The position numbers and the translations under genes were made by a program. Positions 7,831-15,407 of a DNA stretch of 18,504 nucleotides are shown here, one piece after another. Position 1 is the stretch's first letter, and the number at the start of each line of letters is the position of its first letter. Source of the DNA: Actinomycetes bacterium (GTDB taxonomy: Bacteria > Actinomycetota > Actinomycetes > Actinomycetales > Dermatophilaceae); contig JAEZWF010000001.1 of NCBI GenBank assembly GCA_023420415.1, positions 1-18,504 of the forward strand, given 5' to 3'. The notes beneath the pieces were generated by a model, which did no database searches, was not told the origin of the DNA, and saw nothing but the letters and a program-made list of their open reading frames with translations.

Positions 7831-7922
7831 GATCACCTGTTACCGGGCGCCACTCGCGGCGGAAGACCGCGACAGGCGCCCACACCGGAACGACTTCGCC
7901 AGCAAGTGAGTGAGGACTCGTG

Positions 7923-8544
7923 GTGAACCACCAGGCACGTGAGGCGCTGGAACGACTCGTCGCGCGCTACCGCGCGATCGCTCCCGAGGGCTGGATCCGT
8001 GTCATCTCCTGGTGGGCCTACCTGGGCGACGGTGGGACGACCGACCGCAGCGTGCTCAAGCACCCCGAGATCGCCATCGTGCTCGGGCCGGACGGCCTCT
8101 CGTCGGAGTACTTCCGCCCCGACTCCCACGCGGGCAACGACATCGATGCGTTGAACGAGGCCCTAGTGGGGGAGCCCGAAGAGGGGTGGACTCTGCTCCA
8201 GCTCGAGATCGACCGAGACGGGACGGTCCGGACCGACTTCGACACAGGCCCGGCGCGCGAACTCGAGGACTCCGCGACCGACCCCTTTTGGGATGGAGTG
8301 CACGAGTACCTCGAACGCAACCGGCCCGCGCTCGATCAACTCGTCGAACGACTTCGTCAGCAGGACGCGCTGCCCGACGCGGACGCGGTCTCCGAGATCG
8401 ACCCCATGACCTTGCCGCCATCGCAACGGCCCAAAGGCTCCGGCATCCCGCGACCAGGATCGCCCCGGGTCCCAGACCTCGTCAGCGTCTGCCGACCAAG
8501 CGCCGCAGGGGTGGTTCGGCAGACTCTTCGGGCGTCGCGGCTGA
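7923..8544 (+). CDS. YezG/DUF600-like immunity protein with basic tail (copy 4, frameshifted before the tail)
   Basis: The fourth paralogue starts at GTG 7923 (GTG-AAC as in copies 2 and 3, GAGGA at 7912-7916); GTG 7920 is an alternative. The immunity domain is intact ('APEGWIRVISWWAYLGDGG', 'WTLLQLEIDRDGTVRTDFDTG', 'FWDGVHEYLERNRPAL'), as is 'DPMTLPPSQRPK'. After CCC-AAA (8430-8435) the frame no longer matches the family. Read with one base fewer, it gives 'APASRDQDRPGS...' and ends in QGWFGRLFGRRG at a stop at 8542-8544, like its sisters. Without the shift, the frame runs to 8825 through two hairpins and across the antisense of the WXG100 gene. So it is either a real 1-nt insertion, a +1 frameshift site, or a sequence error. 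The globular part should still fold. Confidence 0.7.
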
Positions 8545-8571
8545 GTCCACCGGCACGGTCACAAACCTCGA

Positions 8572-8633
8572 GGTATGCCGTGCGGCCGGGAGCAGAGTGG
8601 CCGCCACCGCGGGCGGCGGCCACGCGGCATACC
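8572..8633. terminator. Hairpin with paired GGTATGCC arms after the toxin operon
   Basis: Outer arms 8572-8587 and 8618-8633 pair over 16 positions with one wobble and one mismatch, each arm starting with the octamer GGTATGCC. Nested inside is an alternative 9-bp perfect stem, 8598-8606 with 8615-8623. It lies just after the end of copy 4 and resembles the hairpin at 2030-2066, so it is a likely terminator for the + operon. Confidence 0.65.
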
Positions 8634-8644
8634 TGGAGACGACC

Positions 8645-8682
8645 GTGGGGGCCCCCCCCCCCCCTCGGGGGGCGGGCCCCAC
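8645..8682. terminator. G/C-only hairpin with a 13-C tract between convergent genes
   Basis: GTGGGG (8645-8650), a C run at 8652-8664, then a G-rich stretch and GGGCCCCAC (8674-8682) can fold into a very strong, nearly pure G-C stem. It lies 17 bases beyond the stop of the leftward WXG100 gene and after the + operon hairpin, so it probably terminates the leftward transcript. There is no clear T tract. The 13-C homopolymer is prone to slippage and sequencing error. Confidence 0.5.
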
Positions 8683-8698
8683 GAGTCGCGCGGAGCAA

Positions 8699-8974
8699 TC
8701 AGATGCGAGCGCCCTCGCCCGTTGCCGCAGCGATGTTGTTGTGCTGGTTCTTCACGTCGTCGCGCCCCTCGGTCAGCGACGTGTTGAGCTTGTCGAACAC
8801 GGGACGGAACTCCGCCCACGCCTGACGGAACTTGTCGGCGTTCGTGCCCTTCCACACCGCGTTGTTGACGTGGCCGTCGAGCGCACGCTTGAAGTCGAGA
8901 GCCTTCTGCGCGTGGTCGTCCAGTCCCTTGTGCAGGTTGCGCAGCGTCTCGAGATCGCCACCAACTTCACCCAT
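8699..8974 (-). CDS. WXG100-family type VII secretion protein (ESAT-6-like)
   Basis: A 91-aa protein of standard WXG100 size: two helices around the W41-K-G43 turn ('NNAVWKGTNADKFRQAW'), no signal peptide, hydrophilic C-terminus. Such proteins are exported as dimers by type VII systems and are recognised by the last ATPase domain of EccC/EssC. No clear C-terminal YxxxD/E export motif is visible; it may lie on a partner, or this system may not use one. The ATG at 8974 has GGGAGGGG upstream on the minus strand. It is the last gene of the leftward secretion cluster but has its own promoter-like sequence, as fits an abundant substrate. Confidence 0.9.
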   Translation of the reverse strand: MGEVGGDLETLRNLHKGLDDHAQKALDFKRALDGHVNNAVWKGTNADKFRQAWAEFRPVFDKLNTSLTEGRDDVKNQHNNIAAATGEGARI

Positions 8975-9030
8975 GATGGGCCCCTCCCTAGATATGTGAT
9001 GTCACCGGCTTCCCCCGGCATACGCCCGCC

Positions 9031-9060
9031 ACGATAGGGAAGATCCGGCCCAAATGTCCA
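9031..9060 (-). promoter_or_regulatory. Putative promoter of the WXG100 gene
   Basis: On the minus strand, TGGACA (9060-9055) and TATCGT (9036-9031) are 18 bases apart, a good match to TTGACA-N18-TANNNT. Transcription would begin about 50 bases before the WXG100 ATG. The 129-bp spacer between this gene and the beta-propeller gene holds nothing else recognisable apart from a one-base variant of the recurrent octamer (9017-9024). Confidence 0.5.
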
Positions 9061-9103
9061 CAACTCGTCCGACCCGTGAGGCGTCCGGCGAAATGATGCT
9101 CTG

Positions 9104-10618
9104 TCACTTCCGCTCAAGGGTGAACAGCAGGCCGTCAGCAGCCACCGTGATCGCAGTGCCGTTCCCGACGACGTACCGGATGTTGCCGTCCGTGAGGACG
9201 GGCTCTTCCACTCCCGTGGCCAGGTCGATGGAGCGGAGTCCGCCCCGTTTGCCCGATCCGGCCACGATCAGGTGGTTGTCGACCACCGTGGAGGTCGACA
9301 GGTCGATCAAGGGCACCGTTCGGCTCGTCACGCGGGTCCACCGCACCTTTCCAGTGGCGATGTCATGGGCCACGAGGCGCACGGGCTGCCCGGTCTTGCT
9401 TTCCTGCGTGATGACCACGTTCCCAGCGAGCTTGGCCTGCTTGGACAGGTCGTAGACGAGGGCGGTGCCGAGGTCCTGTCGCCACACCTCTTTGCCGCCT
9501 GAGTCGAGTCCGACCAGCCAGCTGCGGTTCAGTGCCTCTTCGGTGATGCCCTCGCTCACCGGCTCGGCAGTCACCCGGCGAGCCGCCACCACGGCAGTCT
9601 CGCCTCGCGTCCCGATCACGTTCACAGCCCAGCGCGAGCGGTCCGGTCCCGCATACGTCCAGCTGGGCTTGCCATTCGCTGCCGAGCGGGCCATCAGCAT
9701 GCCCGCCTTCGGGTCCCGCTGGAGAAGCTCCCAGCGCGCCCTGATGTACATCCTCGGGTCCGGGCGGCTGATCAGAACCTGACCGCCCAGGACGTCCACC
9801 CTGCTGACCCGATCTACACCGGAGACCGGCTGCTCCCACCCAACCACGCCAGTCGAGGCGTCTACCCGAACCAGCCGTACGCTCCTGTCCACCGATTCCT
9901 CGCTGGGCTCGTGGACAACGTACAGCCCCCCGTCCGCTGAGACGGCCGAGGTGAAGGTTGGGTCGTAGGACGTGGGCGCCTCGTCACCGAGCCAAGTGCA
10001 CCACTGGAGGCTGCCGTCATCCACCGCGAATGCTGCTGCCATCGGTCGGGGGCTCTGCTGGAGCAGGATCAGCCGGCCCGGCAGGTGACGTGCATGTGCA
10101 CCTCCGCCCGAGAACTGACGGCCCCACTGCAGGCTGCCGCTGGTCCGGTTCATGACGACAAGGGAGCCAGATGTCCCACCGAGCCAAGAACCCATGACTG
10201 CGAGCACGGGGTTGCCGTTGACCATTCCTACCGGTTGCACCGCGTCCTCGATCGACACCATCGAGTCCTTGTCCTGCTTCGCGGCGTCGGCCACGAGGAC
10301 CCGCGACACCGGTTGGAAGCCGCCGCCCGGCTTTCGAGCTGAGGCCAGGACGCCGCGGACGGCGTTGGGGTCGATCGTGTGGGACGGGTCCAGCCTGCTG
10401 AGGTCGAGCTGAGCCACCGGGGTCGCCTCAACCGATCGCAGTGCCTTGTCCGGCGTTTTCGCGCTCTGGGCTGAGCAGCGCGACTGCCAGCGATCCCAAC
10501 CCTTCACCGCACCCGCTGACCCGACCGCCAGTACGACCACTAGGCCAGCAGCGAGCGCGAACCGGCGTCTCGACGAGCGCGTGGTTCTCGGCTCGGTCGG
10601 GCGCGATCTGTCCGGCAT
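9104..10618 (-). CDS. Membrane-anchored PQQ-type beta-propeller protein in type VII cluster
   Basis: A 504-aa protein with a basic N-terminus (SSRRR), one membrane segment at about residues 21-41 and a large outside domain. At least six repeated blade motifs end in 'G-x-x-W': SGSLQWGRQF, DGSLQWCTWL, TGVVGWEQPV, NGKPSWTYAG, GGKEVWRQDL and TGKVRWTRVT. This marks a PQQ-like (quinoprotein-type) beta-propeller. The catalytic features of PQQ dehydrogenases are not apparent, so a binding or scaffold role (as for BamB-like propellers) is more likely than enzymatic activity. ATG 10618 is used; AGGGGG lies about ten bases upstream. It sits between the ATPase gene and the WXG100 gene, with a 115-bp spacer (10619-10733) upstream where no convincing promoter was found. 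A structural part outside the membrane for the secretion system is possible, but this is inference. Confidence 0.8.
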   Translation of the reverse strand: MPDRSRPTEPRTTRSSRRRFALAAGLVVVLAVGSAGAVKGWDRWQSRCSAQSAKTPDKALRSVEATPVAQLDLSRLDPSHTIDPNAVRGVLASARKPGGGFQPVSRVLVADAAKQDKDSMVSIEDAVQPVGMVNGNPVLAVMGSWLGGTSGSLVVMNRTSGSLQWGRQFSGGGAHARHLPGRLILLQQSPRPMAAAFAVDDGSLQWCTWLGDEAPTSYDPTFTSAVSADGGLYVVHEPSEESVDRSVRLVRVDASTGVVGWEQPVSGVDRVSRVDVLGGQVLISRPDPRMYIRARWELLQRDPKAGMLMARSAANGKPSWTYAGPDRSRWAVNVIGTRGETAVVAARRVTAEPVSEGITEEALNRSWLVGLDSGGKEVWRQDLGTALVYDLSKQAKLAGNVVITQESKTGQPVRLVAHDIATGKVRWTRVTSRTVPLIDLSTSTVVDNHLIVAGSGKRGGLRSIDLATGVEEPVLTDGNIRYVVGNGTAITVAADGLLFTLERK

Positions 10619-10733
10619 CTGTGCACGACCCCCTGCTAGCGGTACCGTCTGTCACCTGCCGGAGGAAACCCTACAGATCTGCCCGACGAACCGAGGGACA
10701 ATCCACAGGAGCGGCTCCGGCAGCCAGCTCGGG

Positions 10734-13700
10734 TCAGCTTGGCCAGATGACCTGGATGCGTTCTGCCTGACCGGTTTTCACGATGAAACCGCCACCAGGC
10801 GGCAGGGTCTGCCCGACCGCCGAGCGGGGCAGTCGGACGCCGAGGATGTCGGCCTCGTCCTGGGTCTGCGGCGACAGCAGCACACCGGACTTGGTGCGCT
10901 TGAGCGCGATGACCGGTCCCCGGTAGAGCGAGGCCATCTCCGACGGCGTGCCCGCACCGACGAACGCCGACCCGGTGTCACGCAACGCGGCGATGTGCTC
11001 GGCCAGCAGCGTCGGCACCCAGTCGTCGGCGCCGAACAGCTCGACGTCGTCGACCAGCGTGAGCATCGGCGTCGGCCCGCTCTCCAGCGAGCGCAGCAGC
11101 GCCGTCACGTCCGACTCGTCGGAGCTGTCATCGAACGGTCCGTGGACGCCGTCGCGGCCAGCCAGGTCGCGCAGCGGGCTGATGCGCGGTGTGAAGACCA
11201 CGACCTGCCAACCGCGCTGCAGCGCGAACTCGGCCATCGTGCACAGCACCGTCGACCGACCCGTGCCACGCCCGCCGGCCACCAGGAGCGCCGGCCCCTG
11301 GCGCAGCGCGTCGAGGCTGCGCAGCCCCAACGTGTCCCCACCGACGCCCACGGGCAGCTCGTGCTGGCCCACCTCGGAGCCGAGCTCGAGCGCCTCGGCC
11401 AGCCCGATCCGCACCGGCAGGACGTCGACCCGGAACGGGCGTCGCGCAGCCGGCACGGCGGCATACCTCTCCTTGGCCTCACGCGCGATCCGTTGCAGCT
11501 CACCGACTTGCGCGGTGCCGGCCGCGTCGTCGGTGAGCAGGACGACCTGCGACTCGAGCAGCCCCTCGGCCCGGAACGCACGCCCGTCCGGCATCGACCC
11601 CGGCACCTGCTTGGCCGTCATGCCGATGGTCGAGAAGTCCGCGGCGTCGACCATCCGCAGCATCAGCTTGTCCTCGAGCAGCGTCGACATGCGCCCTGTC
11701 GTGAGGGTGCGGTCACCCGAGACGACGAGCTTCACGCCGACGCCCGCGCCCTCCTGGAGGATCTGCTGCCACGCCGTGACGAGCCGCCCGCCGTCGAGGC
11801 CGTCGTAGGCCTGGAAGAACGCCTCCCACCGGTCGAGCAGGACGAGGATGTAGGGCAGCCGCTCCTCCTCCGGCGCGGCCGCGCGCTGCTCGGCGATGTC
11901 CGCATACCCTTGCACCGCAAGGCTTTGCTGCCGGTTGCTGATCTCGCGTTGGAGCGCGGCGACGAGCCGGTCCATCCGGTCAGTCTGGTCGCGGGTGACC
12001 ACCGCGCCGCAGTGCGGCAGGTTCACCAAGGGGAGCAACGCGTTGTTGCCGCAGTCGACGCCGTAGAGGTGGACGTCGCGCGGGTCGAGGAAGCGCCCCA
12101 CCGCGCCAGCGAGCGCACGAAGGACGGTCGAGCGCCCCGACCGTGGCGCTCCCACCACCGCGAGGTGCCCGTCCCGGGCCAGGTCGTATGCCGCGACATC
12201 GCGTCGCTGCTCGCGCGGCACGTCGGCGAGCCCGAAGGGCAGCACGAGATTGTCGGCCGACGGTGTGGCCGTGGGGAACTGACCCAGGAGGTCGTCGATC
12301 GTCACCTGCTCGTCGAGCGCTGGCAACCACGGCGGCGGCGGGGCGCTGATGCCGGAGTCCGCGGAGGCTGCGGTGGCCGCGCCGACGAGCGCGGCCAGGT
12401 CGGTCGGGACCGAGATGTCCCCCTCCTCCTCGACGGCCGCCTGCTCGGGCAGTGGCGTCCCCAAACCGGCGAACTCGATCGGCCGCAACGCGACGGCAGC
12501 CCGCGCCTCGACGCCACGCGGTCGCCCACCGACCCGGCTCGACTGGAACGGGATGAGGCTGCTGTGCCCCAGGCGCGCGTACGCGCGACCCGGCGTGGAC
12601 TTGGCGATCTGCGCGGCGTCGCCCGACTCGATGACGTCCTGGCTGTCGCCGGCATCGGTGACCCGCAAGGCGATTCGTAGGTTGGTGTTGGACTTGATCT
12701 CGGCCGAGACCACACCCGCGGGGCGCTGGGTGGCGAGGATGAGGTGGACGCCGAGCGACCGGCCGCGGCGGGCGATGTCGACCAGCCCGGTGACGAAGTC
12801 GGGCAGTTCCGCGACCAGCGCCGCGAACTCGTCGATGACGATGAGCAGCCGCGGCATCGGCTCGTCACCGGGCTGGTGACCCGCGAGGTAGTCCTCGATG
12901 TCCTTGGCATCGGCCCGGGCCAACTGGTGCTCGCGGCGGCGCAGCTCGGCACCGAGGCTCTCGAGCGCGCGCGTGGTCAGGTGGCCGTCGAGGTCGGTGA
13001 CCATGCCGACGGTGTGGGGCAGCTTGTTGCAGTCCTTGAACGCCGCCCCACCCTTGTAGTCGACGAGGACGAAGTTCATCTCGTCCGGCCGGTTGTTGAC
13101 CGCCAGCGAGGCGATGACGGTCTGGAGCAGCTCGGACTTACCGGAGCCGGTGGTGCCGGCCACGAGGCCGTGCGGCCCGTCACGGCGGATGTCGATGGCG
13201 AACGGCCCGTCTGCTCCCTCACCGATGACGGCCTGCGTCGTCCGACCCACGGAGCGCCACTGCTGCTGCACCCGTTCACTGGTGACAGGGTCGAGGCTCA
13301 GCACGCTGAGCAGTCGCGACGACCCCGGCAGGGACGACGAGGAGTCGACGTCACTGACGTCACGCACCGGGGAGATGGCCCGGGCGACGCGCTCGGCCCA
13401 CTGACCGGTGACGAGGTCGAGCCGCACCGCCTCGACGGTGCGCCGCGTGGTGACCGCCACGGTCGAGGCGGCTCCCGCGGCGTTGACGACGGCCAGGCAT
13501 TCCTCGGGCAGCAACCGGGTGTCCTCGTCGAGGCAGAGGAACAGGATGCCCGCCGGCGGCCCCGCCTGCAGCAGGGTGACCATGCCGGGCAGGAGCCGCA
13601 GGTTTCGGGCCCCGTCGAGGACGACGAGGATCGGCCGCGCCGGCGGTGGTGCGGCGGCGCCGTCCTTCGGCTTGGCGGTGCGGCGTTCGAGCTCGGCCAA

Positions 13701-15356
13701 GAGCTCGGAGATGCGCCGGCTGGTCGACATGTCGTCGACACCCACGTGGGCGAGCTCGGTGTCGTCGGCGTCGGAACGCACGTGTGGCAGCCACCGCACC
13801 CAGTTCCACTGGTCGGCGGCCCCAGGGGCGGACGCGTCGGTGAACAGCACCACCTCGACGTCGTCCGGCGACTGCAGCACGCAGGTCTGTCCCACCAGCC
13901 ACCGGGCCAGCGCCATCCGCTGGTCGAGCGGCCCCGCAACGCCGGTGACCCCGACCTCCGCGAGCGGGACGGTGACGGGGACATCCGGCGCCGTCCACGC
14001 CATCGCCCCCTCGTGCTGTTCGCGGTCGGGCGAGGTGACGTGGACGTCCGAGGGCTGGTCCGCGGTTCCCACCCGGGCAACCAGCCAGTCGGGGTCGGAC
14101 ACGCGCCGCTCCCAGAGGCGGGTCCGCGGGCCCACGGCCGTCACCAGCAGCTCACCGGGGTCGGCGAAGTCGCGGCGGCGCGCGGTGCGCTCCTCCGCCA
14201 ACGCCGTCATCGCGTCGTCCTGCACCTTGAGGGTGCGCCGGGAGAACTCGGCGAGCTCGTCGGCATACCTCCGCTTGTTCTGCCGACGGGTGGTGCTGAA
14301 GTTGCCGATCGCCATGAGCGGCGACATCGCGATGAACATCAGCGACCACGGCGACTTGGTCCACAGGTACATCGCCACCCCCATCACGACGGGCAGCAAC
14401 ACCATGAGGATCGGCACCGGCGTGCGGTCGGGTTTGCGTGGCTCGTTCGGCAGGGTGAAGTCGGTCGTGCGCGCCGGCGGCAGCAGCCGCGGCGGCCGGT
14501 TGTAGTCGAGCGTGGCACCGGTGGGGGTCGGCGACAACGAGGCGTCCGGGGCGGTGGGCACGGCCAGCGCGAGCAGTGAGTCGCCGACGACCAGTGCCTG
14601 CCCCGGCTCCCACGTCGCCGCCTCGGTCAGCGGGTAACGCTGGAGGTGCACGAGCGGGGCGGGCAGGTCCGGGTCGACCGTCTCGGTGTTGTCGGGCAAC
14701 GCGCCCTTGGCGTTCTTGCGCCGCTTCGGCTCGGGCTCTGGCTCGGTCCGGGAGGGCAGCACGATCGGCCCGTCGAGGGTGCGGGTGCGTCCGGGCGTCC
14801 CACCGGTAGCGCCGATGACAGCGGGGTCGGGCGTCACCACGACCTCGCCGGTGACCCGCACCGCGAGCCGCACCGCCACGTCTGCCGGCAGCCCCCCGCC
14901 CGACACGACGAGGTCGCACGCTGGCCCCGGCCCGACGGCATACTCACCGGGGTCGAGACGCACGACGGCACCGGCGCCCGGACCGCTCGCCACACGCACC
15001 TCGACCAGCCCCGTCGGCTCCGCCAACGGGTCGGCCACCGGGGCGCCCACCCCGACGACGGCCCCGTGCCGCACGAGGCTCATCGACAGGGGCTCGTTGC
15101 CGTCGAGGGCCCGCGACCCGAGGTGGAGTGCCGGCACAGATGCCGGTATGCCGTCCGCCCGCCGTTGCTGCGTCGCCGCGTCTCCCCCGCCGGCCACCAC
15201 CCGCAACGCGGGGCGTTCACCGGCCACGGGCGCAGCCGACGTCGGGAATGCGGTCGCGAGCGCGGCCGCGAGGTCGCCGACGGATGCGTCGTCGTCGGCG
15301 TCGACGGCGATGTCGTGCGGCTGGTTGCCCACGACCGCGGTCAGCAGCAGACGCAC
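10734..15356 (-). CDS. eccC: Type VII secretion FtsK/SpoIIIE ATPase, EccC/EssC-like, with FHA-like N-terminus
   Basis: A 1540-aa membrane ATPase, the motor of a type VII system. The N-terminal 80 residues resemble the small domain at the start of EssC. An FHA-like beta domain follows (about 105-170, 'LDPGEYAVGPGPACDLVV'), then 'YNRPPRLLP' and two membrane helices (about 316-333 and 338-356), then three FtsK-type modules. Module 1 has a standard Walker A (GTTGSGKS, K740) and Walker B (LLIVIDEF, D842-E843). Modules 2 and 3 have GAPRSGRST (R1075) and GGRGTGRST (R1367), with Arg in place of the Walker A Lys. The FHA part and length recall firmicute EssC; actinobacterial EccC is usually about 1300 aa without FHA. 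The start is GTG 15356, with GGAG five bases upstream. The gene begins 51 bases after the stop of the LysM/BTAD gene, probably in the same operon. Confidence 0.92.
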   Translation of the reverse strand: MRLLLTAVVGNQPHDIAVDADDDASVGDLAAALATAFPTSAAPVAGERPALRVVAGGGDAATQQRRADGIPASVPALHLGSRALDGNEPLSMSLVRHGAVVGVGAPVADPLAEPTGLVEVRVASGPGAGAVVRLDPGEYAVGPGPACDLVVSGGGLPADVAVRLAVRVTGEVVVTPDPAVIGATGGTPGRTRTLDGPIVLPSRTEPEPEPKRRKNAKGALPDNTETVDPDLPAPLVHLQRYPLTEAATWEPGQALVVGDSLLALAVPTAPDASLSPTPTGATLDYNRPPRLLPPARTTDFTLPNEPRKPDRTPVPILMVLLPVVMGVAMYLWTKSPWSLMFIAMSPLMAIGNFSTTRRQNKRRYADELAEFSRRTLKVQDDAMTALAEERTARRRDFADPGELLVTAVGPRTRLWERRVSDPDWLVARVGTADQPSDVHVTSPDREQHEGAMAWTAPDVPVTVPLAEVGVTGVAGPLDQRMALARWLVGQTCVLQSPDDVEVVLFTDASAPGAADQWNWVRWLPHVRSDADDTELAHVGVDDMSTSRRISELLAELERRTAKPKDGAAAPPPARPILVVLDGARNLRLLPGMVTLLQAGPPAGILFLCLDEDTRLLPEECLAVVNAAGAASTVAVTTRRTVEAVRLDLVTGQWAERVARAISPVRDVSDVDSSSSLPGSSRLLSVLSLDPVTSERVQQQWRSVGRTTQAVIGEGADGPFAIDIRRDGPHGLVAGTTGSGKSELLQTVIASLAVNNRPDEMNFVLVDYKGGAAFKDCNKLPHTVGMVTDLDGHLTTRALESLGAELRRREHQLARADAKDIEDYLAGHQPGDEPMPRLLIVIDEFAALVAELPDFVTGLVDIARRGRSLGVHLILATQRPAGVVSAEIKSNTNLRIALRVTDAGDSQDVIESGDAAQIAKSTPGRAYARLGHSSLIPFQSSRVGGRPRGVEARAAVALRPIEFAGLGTPLPEQAAVEEEGDISVPTDLAALVGAATAASADSGISAPPPPWLPALDEQVTIDDLLGQFPTATPSADNLVLPFGLADVPREQRRDVAAYDLARDGHLAVVGAPRSGRSTVLRALAGAVGRFLDPRDVHLYGVDCGNNALLPLVNLPHCGAVVTRDQTDRMDRLVAALQREISNRQQSLAVQGYADIAEQRAAAPEEERLPYILVLLDRWEAFFQAYDGLDGGRLVTAWQQILQEGAGVGVKLVVSGDRTLTTGRMSTLLEDKLMLRMVDAADFSTIGMTAKQVPGSMPDGRAFRAEGLLESQVVLLTDDAAGTAQVGELQRIAREAKERYAAVPAARRPFRVDVLPVRIGLAEALELGSEVGQHELPVGVGGDTLGLRSLDALRQGPALLVAGGRGTGRSTVLCTMAEFALQRGWQVVVFTPRISPLRDLAGRDGVHGPFDDSSDESDVTALLRSLESGPTPMLTLVDDVELFGADDWVPTLLAEHIAALRDTGSAFVGAGTPSEMASLYRGPVIALKRTKSGVLLSPQTQDEADILGVRLPRSAVGQTLPPGGGFIVKTGQAERIQVIWPS

Positions 15357-15407
15357 CGGGTCTCCACTCCCTCCCGGCCGCTGGCCGCGATCACGACGCG
15401 GCCGCGG

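Noticed and set aside
8545..8825. Unshifted C-terminal extension of immunity copy 4 to 8825
   Set aside because: It crosses two hairpins and the antisense of the WXG100 gene, has no similarity to its sisters, and the other frame restores the conserved tail. A frameshift explains it better.
10619..10733. Possible promoter for the beta-propeller gene (TTGTCC and TAGGGT on the minus strand)
   Set aside because: The spacing is about 22 bases, outside the normal range. The gene may be read from upstream instead.
12744..14579. Long + strand open frame (611 codons) opposite the ATPase gene, and a similar one of 744 codons at 10446-12680
   Set aside because: The translations are Arg/Gly/Val/His-rich with no domain pattern. 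They lie opposite a clearly conserved FtsK/SpoIIIE protein, and such antisense frames are common in very high-GC DNA.
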